Origin: Microtetraspora fusca
GTDB lineage: Bacteria; Actinomycetota; Actinomycetes; Streptosporangiales; Streptosporangiaceae
DNA: 64,000 nt
Direction: 5' to 3'
Assembly: GCF_001570365.1 (NCBI RefSeq)
Contig: NZ_BBYK01000061.1
Span: forward strand, 1-64,000
The notes below the pieces were generated by a model. That model saw nothing but the letters and a program-made list of their open reading frames with translations. It was not told where the DNA came from and did not search any database. Of this stretch, positions 53,456-62,477 are shown in pieces (the first letter of the stretch is position 1; the number at the start of each line of letters is the position of its first letter). A program made the position numbers and the translations under genes.

Positions 53456-56400
53456 TCACCTCTCTTGGGGGGCGGTCGTGCGGTCGATCGCCCGCTCGAC
53501 GCCGCCCACGCGGTCGGCGAGGAGGCCGATGGCGCCGACAGCCCGGACCATCGGGTCGTCCTCGTCGCCGCCGAGCGCACGGGCGCGGAGATATCCGGCC
53601 TTGACCTCGGCCCAGCGCCGTCGCTGCTCGTCGCTCATCCTGCCGCGCAGCTCGGCCAGCTTGAGCAGGTTGGCCTCGGCCTCGGACGTCAGCGTCTGCG
53701 CCTCACCCGCGTAATGGTCGTCGATCAGCGCCTCGACCTCGGCGTCGTTCATCACGGGGACGATCCGCTCCGCGAGCTTGTTCATGTTCCGGTACGACCC
53801 CTGGAGCCGGAAGGGCGGTTCGGTCCGCGAGGCGTCCGCCTGCGCCGCCGACGCGATGTACGCCTGGTTGACGGCGAGCACCACTCGCTGGATCCGGGTC
53901 AGCTTGCTCAGGACCGCCGTGATCTGGTCGAGGTCGACCTTCTGGTACGGATGGGCGAGCTGGTCGGCCCGCACGTCCGCGTCGCCGCGGGCCAGCCGTA
54001 CGAGAAGCTCGACGTCCGCGGGGTCGCGGGTGGACAGCGGCGCGAGGACGGGGTTGGAGGTGAGCGCGTTCTCGATGTAGCTCAGCGCGAACTGATCCTC
54101 CTTGCCCGAGAGCACGTCGCCGAGGTTCCACACGTCGGCCCGGTTGGCCAGCATGTCCGGGACGCGGAACAGCTGCCCCGACTCCGTATACGGGTTGCCG
54201 GCCATGCAGACGGCGAAGCGCTTGCCGCGCAGGTCGTACGTCCGGGTGCCGCCGTTCCAGACGCCCTCCATCCGGCGCTGGGCGTCGCAGAGCGAGATGA
54301 ACTTCTGCAGCAGCTCCGGCGAGGTGTGCTGGATGTCGTCGAGGTAGAGCAGCGCGTTGTTCCCGGACTCCAGCGCGAACGACACCTTCTCGATCTCCTG
54401 CCGGGCGGTGGCGTTCGGCGCGTCCGCCGGGTCGAGCGAGGTGACGGCGTGCCCCAAGGCCGGGCCGTTGATCTTGACGAACATCAGCCCGAGCCGGCTC
54501 GCGACATACTCCATCAGCGTGGTCTTGCCGTACCCGGGCGGCGAGATGAGCAGCAGCAGGCCCATCTGGTCGGTGCGCCGTTCCTCCCCCGCCGCGCCGA
54601 GCTGCTTGGCCAGGTTGTCGCCGACCAGCGGCAGATAGACCTGGTCGAGGAGCCGGTTGCGCACGAACGCGCTCATCACCTTGGGCCGGTACTCGTCCAG
54701 CCGCAGCCGGGCCCGCTCCCGATCGAGCAGTTCGCCGCGCCGCTTCTGGTACGCCCGGTAGGCGGGCACCCGTTCGGTCCGGAACCGCCGGGTCCGCGCC
54801 AGGACCTCGTCGAGGCGCAGCGTCAGGGTCTGTCCGTTCAGCCGGGGGTGCGCCCCGAGCAGCCCCTCCACGGTGACCGTGAGCGACACCGACGGCTCGC
54901 GTCGCGGCAGATCGCAGAGCAGGACGGCGACGGCCTCGGCGAGATCCCCGGCGCGTACGTCCGCCGCGGTGCACGTCCAGCCGCCTTCGCGCCGTACGGT
55001 TCCCGGCCGGAGAGGCGGCGCGAGGTCGGGGGACGTGCCGAGGAACGCGGTCAGCCACGCCGTGACGAGCTGGTGCCTGGCGGCCAGGTCGTCGCCGAGG
55101 GCCCGGAGCTCGGCGTCGAACTGCGAGGCCGCCGCGCCGAGCGTCTCGCGGAACCGCTCGACCAGCCGCCGGGCGAGCGTGCCGGTCGTGAAGAGCGGCC
55201 CCACACCGCTCCGGTCTCCGGCGTCGCGTGCGCTCTCAACCCCGCCCCCGGCATCGCGCGCGTGCTCACCCCGGCCCCCGGTGCCGCTCTCGCGGCCGGG
55301 ACCGCCCGTGGCGGCATCCTCCGACTCATCGTCCCCTGTCCCCGGCGCGTCCGCTCCCGAGGCGGCGAGCTCGTCGAACAGGTAGTCCCCGGCCGGCTCG
55401 GCGTCGTCCAGGCGCAGACCCCGGTCGCGCAGGAAGGCGGCGACCGCCGACGCGAGTTCCGCGCGCAGCTCCCCGATCGCACCGCCGACCCCGTCATCAC
55501 GTACGGCGACATCGCCGTCGGCCGGCGTGCCGGCCGTTTGCGCACCGTGTCTGAACAGGGAACGCGCCCTGGCCAGCGACCTGGCCCTGGTGGTCCACGC
55601 CTCGCGCTGGGCCTCACCCGCGCCGAAGGTCCAGAAGAGCTGGGCGGCGGCCCGGGCGGACGGCGAGAAGCGCAGCAGCCCGGCGCGCGCGTACACCGGG
55701 AGCAGCGCGCCGAGGATCGCGGCGGCGTCGTGGTCGTGGACGCCGCGCTCGTACCCTTCGTCGTACCGCGTCTCGGCCAGGCGGCGGACGAGGTCCGGCA
55801 GCCCGCCTCCGGCGAGGGCGGCGTGCAACTCGTCGAGCGTCAGACCGCCGCCGGAGGCCGACTCGGCCAGGTCGAGGATCGACGCGGCCAGGTGCTCGGC
55901 GCGGTACACCTCGGGCGACTCGGAGACGAGCACCTGGTCCCAGAACGCCCTGGTGCTGTGGAACGCCTCGTCGTCCACCGGCGACCGGTAGTCGGTACCC
56001 GTGATCGCGAACGCCATCCGCCCGTCCATCGGGACCATGGTGAGGTCGATGGGCTGGGTGTTGACCGAGAACAGATGGCGGCCGAGCCGGATCGTCTCGC
56101 CGCCGTCGGCGTACAGGTCGAGCCGGTCGCGCAGCGCCCGCCCCGCGTCCAGGCGGGCCGCCTTGACCCGCCCGTCGAGCTCGTCGGCGCGTACCTGGTC
56201 TCCGAGGGAGCGCAGCTCGTCGGCGACCGCGCGGAGCTTGGCCACCATCGGGTCGGAGGCGAAGTACGTGTTCACCTCGTCGATCGAGCCGAGGCTCCCC
56301 GCGCGCCTGCGGACGCTCTCCAGAATGCGGCCGGCGGAGGCGACCAGCCGTTCCGCGCGGCGGGCTCGTGCGTCCAGCAACGTCTGCCGCCGCGAGGAGA

Positions 56401-58771
56401 ACGCCTCGTAGACGTCCCCACGCCTGGCCTCCAGCTTGGCCACGAAGTCGTCGAAATCCCCGAACCGGGACTCCAGGTCCTCCAGCCGGAGCAGCAGCCT
56501 CCCCATCTGCTCGTCGCAGCTCTCCGGTGTGTCGGCGAGCGCGAGCGCGGCGCTGACGGCCTGGCCGAGGAGGGCGAACTCGGCGGCGAACTCGGCTCTC
56601 TGCTCGCCCGCGAGCAGCTCGCGGCGTCGCGCGGCGAGCGTCGCCCGCGCCTGGTTGATCCCCGCGAGCACCTCGGCGACGCGTTCGAGGATGCCGGTGC
56701 GTACGGTCGCGTCCGCGATGTCCAGCCCGCCCACGACCTCGGTCAGGACCTCAAGCCCCTCGGTCTGCGCGGCCAGGCGCTCGGCCACGGGACCCGACTC
56801 CGCCACGGTCCCGATCGCCTGCGCCTCGGCGGTGAGCCGGTCCACCTCCGCGTGATATCCGGTGAACGCGTCCGCGCCTTGGAGGAACTCGACCGCCCTC
56901 CGAGCGGCCTCCGCGATCTCGGCGTCGAACCCGCCCGCCAGCGCGTCCAGCCGCTCGACGTCGACGTAGCGGACCTCCCGCAGGGTCGCGAGCCGGCCCT
57001 GGGCGCGGCGCAGCTCGGCCAGCCGCGCCACCCATTCGCCCGCCGACGTCGGCGCCTCTCCACGCACCTGACGTACGAGAAGGGCGATCTGCTCGGCGGC
57101 CTCGTCCAGGGCGGCCGTGGCCTGCGCGGTGAGCGACTCGACCCGCTCGAACTCGTCGAGCACCTGCTCGGCGGTCGCCCGCACCGCTCCGACGGCGGAG
57201 CGCAGGTCGTGCTCGTCCAGCCAGTGGTACTGGTCGGCGATCCGGACGCACGCCGCGATGAGCCCCTCGAACACCGGAACGGACGGCTCCATCGCGTCGG
57301 CCAACCGCACGACGGAGAGGCAGTCGGAGATCCCGCGCACCAGGTCGGCGTTGCCGATCCGCTCCAGCGGCCCCGTGCCCACCGGCCGGGCCGCGTCGAA
57401 CACGTCCGAGACGTACGGCGTCTGCCAGATCTGCATCAGGTGGACCCGGGTCGGCTCCGCGCGTACGGTCCGGCCCTGCTCGCCCGCGACCGGCGCGGGC
57501 ATCCGGAAGTACACGAGCGTGCCGTCCTCGAAGAGCGAGTACCCGTTACACGTGATCGGGTTGCTCACCTCCTTGCGGATCACGTTGTACGGCAGGAGCA
57601 GCGACCGCCCCTCCGCCCGCGCGTGGAACACGTACAGCACGTCCTCGCCGTTGGGCGAACGGATGACGCGCTCGAACTCCAGCTCGGCGACGTCGAGATC
57701 GAAGGTCTTCACGACGCCGGTGGTGAGGTGGTATCCGCCGGGGAAGATGATCCCCTGGTCCTCGGGGAGCCGCTGGCAGGCCTGCCCGATGCCGTCGAGG
57801 CGTTCGACCTTCCTGGTCCTGGTGTTGAACACCAGGTGGCGCCACTCCTTCTCGTTGTACGGCCGCACCCGCAGCAGGATCAGCGGCCCGACCCTGGCGT
57901 AGTGGATGTCGGCGTCGGCGAGACTCTGCAGCGGCTCCACGACCGGTTCCCGGTAGATGCCCTCACCGGTCTCCGTGTTGTTCTCGATCTTGATCGTGAG
58001 GTCGCCGCCGACGGTCTCGACGAACACCTCGTCCTCGATCGAGATGTGCGGGTGGCGGCCGAGGACGTGGTCGTCCCGAGTGGTCTCGATCCACTCGAAG
58101 TCGTGCGACGGCGGGAAGACGTGGTCGCGTTCGCCCCGATTGTCCATATAGCTGACCGTGCCGTCGGTCCCGACGCTCCACCGCAGGACCCGGATGTCCT
58201 GCGGCCCGGTCTGGAACACGGCCAGCAGCCGCCCCTCCAGCCGCCGGAGCTGCAACAGCCTGGTCTCGCTGTAGTAGCGGTACAGCTCGGCGAAGTCCCG
58301 TTCGAACCCCGGGTCGTCGAACAGCCCCGGCACCTCGTCGAACCGGAACGCGTCCCCGTCCCGGGTGAACCGGTGGAACGAGAAGACGTCGCGGACGGTG
58401 GTCCCCGACTTCAGCCCGATGAACACGTTGTAGCCGAACAGCATGACCTCGCCGAGCGAGACGACGTCGCGGGGCACGCAGTTGTTCTCGGTGCGGACGC
58501 GAGCGGTGCCGAGCAGGCGGAAATCCGCTCCGCCGAAGACCTGCAGGCGCCGTGCGTTCAGCTCCTCGGTCCGGCGCAGCAGCTCCTTCGCCTGCGCGGC
58601 CAGCCTGTCCCGCAGCACCTCGTACGTGCTGGAGTCCAGCTCGACGGGTGCGGCCGACGGCCCGGTCCCGGCTTCCGCCGGTGCGCCGCCTGCGTTCACG
58701 GTTGTGTTCGTCGGTGTGTTCGTCGGTGTGTTCGTCGTTGTGTTCGTCGGCGTACTCATGGGCGTGCTCAT
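53456..58771 (-). CDS. giant AAA+ ATPase ("DNA repair ATPase" family), partner of the flotillin gene
   Basis: A 1771-residue protein. The N-terminal half (residues 60-480) is beta-rich and WD-like (DPGFERDFAELYRYYSETRL; YEVLRDRLAAQ), the middle 500-900 is coiled coil, residues 1127-1193 are a disordered Gly/Asp insert, and the C-terminal AAA domain has Walker A SPPGYGKTT near 1413, Walker B ALLYLDDIQHTS and sensor AVCMAGNPYTESGQLFRVP. Databases call such proteins DNA repair ATPases; the repair role is not established to my knowledge. ATG 58771 is used; a run of Thr-Asn-Pro repeats follows. It lies 60 bp after the flotillin-like gene in the same operon. Confidence 0.85.
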   Translation of the reverse strand: MSTPMSTPTNTTTNTPTNTPTNTTVNAGGAPAEAGTGPSAAPVELDSSTYEVLRDRLAAQAKELLRRTEELNARRLQVFGGADFRLLGTARVRTENNCVPRDVVSLGEVMLFGYNVFIGLKSGTTVRDVFSFHRFTRDGDAFRFDEVPGLFDDPGFERDFAELYRYYSETRLLQLRRLEGRLLAVFQTGPQDIRVLRWSVGTDGTVSYMDNRGERDHVFPPSHDFEWIETTRDDHVLGRHPHISIEDEVFVETVGGDLTIKIENNTETGEGIYREPVVEPLQSLADADIHYARVGPLILLRVRPYNEKEWRHLVFNTRTRKVERLDGIGQACQRLPEDQGIIFPGGYHLTTGVVKTFDLDVAELEFERVIRSPNGEDVLYVFHARAEGRSLLLPYNVIRKEVSNPITCNGYSLFEDGTLVYFRMPAPVAGEQGRTVRAEPTRVHLMQIWQTPYVSDVFDAARPVGTGPLERIGNADLVRGISDCLSVVRLADAMEPSVPVFEGLIAACVRIADQYHWLDEHDLRSAVGAVRATAEQVLDEFERVESLTAQATAALDEAAEQIALLVRQVRGEAPTSAGEWVARLAELRRAQGRLATLREVRYVDVERLDALAGGFDAEIAEAARRAVEFLQGADAFTGYHAEVDRLTAEAQAIGTVAESGPVAERLAAQTEGLEVLTEVVGGLDIADATVRTGILERVAEVLAGINQARATLAARRRELLAGEQRAEFAAEFALLGQAVSAALALADTPESCDEQMGRLLLRLEDLESRFGDFDDFVAKLEARRGDVYEAFSSRRQTLLDARARRAERLVASAGRILESVRRRAGSLGSIDEVNTYFASDPMVAKLRAVADELRSLGDQVRADELDGRVKAARLDAGRALRDRLDLYADGGETIRLGRHLFSVNTQPIDLTMVPMDGRMAFAITGTDYRSPVDDEAFHSTRAFWDQVLVSESPEVYRAEHLAASILDLAESASGGGLTLDELHAALAGGGLPDLVRRLAETRYDEGYERGVHDHDAAAILGALLPVYARAGLLRFSPSARAAAQLFWTFGAGEAQREAWTTRARSLARARSLFRHGAQTAGTPADGDVAVRDDGVGGAIGELRAELASAVAAFLRDRGLRLDDAEPAGDYLFDELAASGADAPGTGDDESEDAATGGPGRESGTGGRGEHARDAGGGVESARDAGDRSGVGPLFTTGTLARRLVERFRETLGAAASQFDAELRALGDDLAARHQLVTAWLTAFLGTSPDLAPPLRPGTVRREGGWTCTAADVRAGDLAEAVAVLLCDLPRREPSVSLTVTVEGLLGAHPRLNGQTLTLRLDEVLARTRRFRTERVPAYRAYQKRRGELLDRERARLRLDEYRPKVMSAFVRNRLLDQVYLPLVGDNLAKQLGAAGEERRTDQMGLLLLISPPGYGKTTLMEYVASRLGLMFVKINGPALGHAVTSLDPADAPNATARQEIEKVSFALESGNNALLYLDDIQHTSPELLQKFISLCDAQRRMEGVWNGGTRTYDLRGKRFAVCMAGNPYTESGQLFRVPDMLANRADVWNLGDVLSGKEDQFALSYIENALTSNPVLAPLSTRDPADVELLVRLARGDADVRADQLAHPYQKVDLDQITAVLSKLTRIQRVVLAVNQAYIASAAQADASRTEPPFRLQGSYRNMNKLAERIVPVMNDAEVEALIDDHYAGEAQTLTSEAEANLLKLAELRGRMSDEQRRRWAEVKAGYLRARALGGDEDDPMVRAVGAIGLLADRVGGVERAIDRTTAPQER
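58700..58751 (-). repeat. 12-bp repeat encoding Thr-Asn-Thr/Pro units
   Basis: Four copies of a GTGTTCGTCGGT-like unit (plus strand) encode TNTPTNTPTNT in the N-terminal tail of the giant ATPase. Copy number can vary without breaking the frame. Confidence 0.8.
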
Positions 58772-58831
58772 CGTGTGCTCATCGGCCCTGTCGTGGGCGC
58801 GTCACGTGGTCCTCGGTGCCGTGTCGCACGA

Positions 58832-60967
58832 TCAGTGCTTCACCGAGTTGGCCGGCGCCGAGTCGGCCTCCACGGCCGCGACGACCTCCGCCGTACCCGC
58901 CGCTGTGGCGACCGCCGAGAGCGGCCGCTCGGCGATGCCGAGGCTACGGGCGGTGCTCAGCAGGTCCTGGAGCTTGCCCGCGTCCGGACCGCCCGCGTCG
59001 ATCAGCTTCAGCAGCGCGGCCGACAGCGTGAGGTTCCGTACGTCGGCGGTGTCCACCGAGCCGACGAGGCGCAGCAGGTCCGCGGGCAGGCTCGCCGTCC
59101 CGTCCAGGTACGGCCCGGCCAGCGCCCGCGTCACGGCGGAGTTCTCGACGAAGCCGTCCACGCTCCTGCCGAACGTGATGGAGTTCATCAGCCGATCGAA
59201 GAAGACGGTGTCGCCGCCCACGATGTCGATGTCGGCCTTCTCCAGACCCGCGGCGAGCACGGTCGCCTGGGCGTCCGCGATCTCCCGCTGGACGTCGATG
59301 TCCTTGAGGCGGATCTCCTTCTCGGCCTCCAGCCGCAACCGGTACTCCTCGTGGCTCCGGCTCGCCTCGTCGAGCGCCGCCATGGCCACGGCCTTCTCCT
59401 TGAGGCCCTCCGCCTCCGCCTTCAGCTTCTCGCCCACGGCGGCGGCAGCGGCGAGGGCCTTCGCCTGCTCGCCCTCGGCCTCCGCCTTGAGCCTCTCGCC
59501 GACGGCGAGCGCCGCGGCCAGGCCCTTCTCCCGCTCCACGGCGGCCTCCGCGCGCCCGACCTTCTCGATCGCCTCGGCGTCCCGTTCGCGTACCTGCACC
59601 TCGGCGAGCCCGGCGGCCGCCGCCTCGGCCCGCAGCCCTTCCGCGAGGCGGATCTTGGCCTGGCTGTCGAGCTCGGCCGCCTGCTGCCGCGCCTCGGCCA
59701 GCACGAGTTCCTCGCGCGCCTTGAACGCGGCGGCCTGCTCCGCGGCCTCGGCCGCCTTGATGTCCTTGACCAGGTTCTCCTGTGCCTCGGCCTCCGCCTG
59801 GATCACCAGCGCCTGACGGACCCGCTCGGCCTCCTCCACGACGCGCAGGCGCTTGATGCTCTCCTCCTGCTCGGCGACCGTCTTCTCCACGGCGATCCGC
59901 TCGCGGGTCACCTCGGCGATGGCACGCCGTTCGACTTCGAGCTCCTTGTCCTTGGCGATGCGCGACAGCTCGGTCTCCCGCTCGCGGGAGATCACCTCCA
60001 GCAGGCGATCCTTCTCGATCCGCTCGCTCTCGATGGCGATGACCCGCTCGCGGTTCTTCTCCGCGACCTGGATCTCCCGCTCGCGGTTCTGGCGCTGGAT
60101 GCCGAGCTGCTCCTCCGTACGGATGTTGGCCGTCTCGGACTTGAGCAGTTCCTCCGCCTGCACCCGGGCCGTCTCGGCCTCTTCCCGCGCCCGTACGGTG
60201 TCGATCTCGCGCCGCTGCTTGGCCTCGGCGTCGGCCTGCCGCCGCTCCAGTTCGAGGATGGCCTCCCGTGCGTCGACGTTCTGGCGGGTGATCTCCTTCT
60301 CCTCGTTGCGCTGGTACTCGTTGGTGCGCACGTGCTCGATCGCCGTCAGCTCGGTGATCTTCCGGATGCCCTGCGCGTCGAGGATGTTCGCCGGGTCGAG
60401 CTGGGCGAGCGGGGTCTGCTCCAGGAAGTCGATCGCGGCGTCCTCCAGGCTGTAGCCGTTCAGGTCGGTTCCGATCACCCTGATGATCTGGTCCCGGAAT
60501 TCGTCGCGCTTGGTATAGAGATCGACGAAATCGAGCTGCTTTCCGACCGTCTTGAGCGCCTCGGAGAACTTGGCGTTGAACAACTCCTGCAGAGTCGCCT
60601 CATCGCTCGCGCGTACCGTGCCGATCGCCTGCGCGACCTTGATCACGTCTTCGACCGTCTTGTTGACCCGTACGAAGAACGTGATCCGGATGTCGGCCCG
60701 GATATTGTCGCGACAGATCAGCCCTTCATGTCCGGTACGCGTGATCTCAATCGTCTTCACGGAGATGTCCATCACCTCCGCCTTGTGGAGAACGGGAAGC
60801 ACGACGGCGCCCGTGAAGGTGACGTCGACCCGCCGCATCTTGGAGACGATCAGCGCCATACCCTGTTCGACCTTGCGATAGAGACGGCTCACGACGACGA
60901 CCGCGCTGATGACGACGAGGAGGAGAACGGCGAGAAGCACACCCGTCCCGGTGCTGATCACATCCAT
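58832..60967 (-). CDS. flotillin/YqiK-like SPFH membrane protein
   Basis: A 711-residue protein. One membrane segment near residues 8-27 (VLLAVLLLVVISAVVVVSRL) anchors it; the SPFH domain spans about 30-210 (GMALIVSKMRRVDVTFTGAV; FVRVNKTVEDVIKVAQAIG). Residues 215-560 are a long coiled coil rich in Glu, Ala and Arg (RREIDTVRAREEAETARV), as in flotillins. The C-terminal region is flotillin-like. ATG 60967 has GGAGAT-type sequence upstream. Flotillins organise membrane microdomains. It lies 14 bp after a YqiJ-like gene and 60 bp before the giant ATPase. Confidence 0.93.
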   Translation of the reverse strand: MDVISTGTGVLLAVLLLVVISAVVVVSRLYRKVEQGMALIVSKMRRVDVTFTGAVVLPVLHKAEVMDISVKTIEITRTGHEGLICRDNIRADIRITFFVRVNKTVEDVIKVAQAIGTVRASDEATLQELFNAKFSEALKTVGKQLDFVDLYTKRDEFRDQIIRVIGTDLNGYSLEDAAIDFLEQTPLAQLDPANILDAQGIRKITELTAIEHVRTNEYQRNEEKEITRQNVDAREAILELERRQADAEAKQRREIDTVRAREEAETARVQAEELLKSETANIRTEEQLGIQRQNREREIQVAEKNRERVIAIESERIEKDRLLEVISRERETELSRIAKDKELEVERRAIAEVTRERIAVEKTVAEQEESIKRLRVVEEAERVRQALVIQAEAEAQENLVKDIKAAEAAEQAAAFKAREELVLAEARQQAAELDSQAKIRLAEGLRAEAAAAGLAEVQVRERDAEAIEKVGRAEAAVEREKGLAAALAVGERLKAEAEGEQAKALAAAAAVGEKLKAEAEGLKEKAVAMAALDEASRSHEEYRLRLEAEKEIRLKDIDVQREIADAQATVLAAGLEKADIDIVGGDTVFFDRLMNSITFGRSVDGFVENSAVTRALAGPYLDGTASLPADLLRLVGSVDTADVRNLTLSAALLKLIDAGGPDAGKLQDLLSTARSLGIAERPLSAVATAAGTAEVVAAVEADSAPANSVKH

Positions 60968-60981
60968 CGGAGATACCCCTG

Positions 60982-61542
60982 CTATTGAAGGTCGTAGGGC
61001 ATGACCCAGAAGAACTCGCCCTCCGGGTCGTAATCGAAGATCAGAGCGGAGCTGCCGGCACGTAGATCGTCGTCTCCGGCCTGGCGCACCTGAACAAGGG
61101 CCGAGGAGCCGTCATCGGCCGTGACCTCGGCCTGGCCGAAGTCGTGCCCGACCCGTCCCGTACGGATGACGCACATACGGCCGACGAAGTCGACCCGGGA
61201 CGGCGAAGCAACCGCGGGGAACAGGGCGCGGCTCGCCCGCGCGACCAGGCGGGCGCAGAGCCATCCGGCCAGCAGCGCGACCACGAGCACCGCCCACCGA
61301 GCGGGATGCCCCTCGACCAGCACCACGCCGACCAGGCTGACGAACCAGGCGACCACGACCAGGAGCGACAGCGCCACGGCTCCCGGCACTCCCCGCAGGC
61401 CGAGACCGGCGAGGAAATCATCGGGGAGATCCATCCCGAGTCCGCCGAGCAGCACGAGCGCCCAATAGACGATGACGACCATCAGCATGAAGCTGAACAG
61501 CACCGCCGGGAACTCCAGCACCGCATCGACGAACCCCGCCAT
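60982..61542 (-). CDS. YqiJ/NfeD-like membrane protein with OB-fold domain
   Basis: A 186-residue protein: membrane segments near residues 12-34 (FSFMLMVVIVYWALVLLGG), 54-74 and 80-95, then an OB-fold-like soluble C-terminus (residues 115-186: FVGRMCVIRTGRVG; AEVTADDGSSALVQVR; YDPEGEFFWVMPYDL). This is the YqiJ arrangement, the usual partner of YqiK-type flotillins. ATG 61542. It is first in a minus-strand operon with the flotillin (14-bp gap) and the giant ATPase. Confidence 0.88.
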   Translation of the reverse strand: MAGFVDAVLEFPAVLFSFMLMVVIVYWALVLLGGLGMDLPDDFLAGLGLRGVPGAVALSLLVVVAWFVSLVGVVLVEGHPARWAVLVVALLAGWLCARLVARASRALFPAVASPSRVDFVGRMCVIRTGRVGHDFGQAEVTADDGSSALVQVRQAGDDDLRAGSSALIFDYDPEGEFFWVMPYDLQ

Positions 61543-62477
61543 TGACTCCCACCGTTATCCCGGCCCCCAGAGACAACCGCAATTATGGCGTAAAGTCGCA
61601 ATAAAAGTCAGCATGAATTCAACACGAATAATGGGCACTTTTGGAGAGTTCGCGTCGTTGATACATAGGGTCCGCGCCCGAAGTACCCGCGCCCGAAGTA
61701 CCCGCGCCCATAGGTCCGCCCACAGTGCCCCCCAGCGTCCACGCTCACAGGCCGCCCCCACAGTGCCCCCAAGGTCCATGTCTACAGGCTCCGCTCCCGA
61801 AGGGCCTGCGCCGATAAGGTCCGGCGCCCCGCGCCTCCTCGCCCTCCTTCACCCCGAGCTCGTCAGCGAGCCTCGCTGCCCCACGTCACCCCCACACCCT
61901 CCACGCGCCCTTCTGCGGCCCCCTGCCTTCAACCCCCGCCCTGACCGTTCTGCGCCTGACCCCTCCGGCTGCCTCTTCGCCTGGCCCCGGCCCCTTTAAC
62001 TCCTCACTTTCCAGCCGAGCCCTCAGCTCGCCGCCTCTCCCCCACCTCCTCGCCCCGGCGAGGAGGTGTCTGTCGCCGTCCGCGCCCCCCGCCGGGCCGT
62101 GCGGGCGGAATGGCCGGCGTCTGCGCCGCAGGACCGCGGCGTGCGGCCTCTCCTCTTCCTGCACACGCGGCCGTCGGCCCCCCGAGCGCCCGCCACCGGA
62201 AGACTTCTGCGAGATGGGCGACAAAAACTACAGGGATCCCGAATCCTCAGATTTCCGGCATTACGGTCACGCCAAAACAGTCCAGAGCGGCGCCGATTCA
62301 TCGGAGCCCTCCAATGGGTCCACGCCGGCCGGCGAAGCCGACTGCAAACAAATAGCAGAGCAAAAGAGACAAATAGCCCGATATCATGATCGAACCCCTG
62401 TGGATAACTCGCCACCTTCTTGACTCAAGATGCAATAATTCGTGCAAGAGTTCGGATAGCCAGTCGAGGGGGTGAAC
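61543..62477. other. about 935 bp without a supported gene
   Basis: Low-complexity, C-rich on the plus strand, with short open frames of biased composition that lack ribosome sites. It contains a tandem GCCCGAAGTACCCGC repeat (about 61676-61704), a perfect 11-bp inverted repeat ACCTCCTCGCC/GGCGAGGAGGT with a 2-nt loop at 62044-62067, and a weak TTGACT at 62420-62425 that may be the -35 of the next gene. A stretch at 61750-62000 is dominated by CCCC/CCTCC runs and may be decayed coding sequence. Confidence 0.55.
62044..62067. terminator. perfect 11-bp inverted repeat
   Basis: ACCTCCTCGCC and GGCGAGGAGGT are exact complements around CC. It is 500 bp from the YqiJ-like start and 410 bp from the DUF222 start, so its role (terminator or operator) is unclear. 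Confidence 0.4.

Noticed and set aside
53465-60988. 2507-codon plus-strand open frame
   Set aside because: Antisense to the giant ATPase and flotillin genes, which have clear motifs. The plus-strand product has none.
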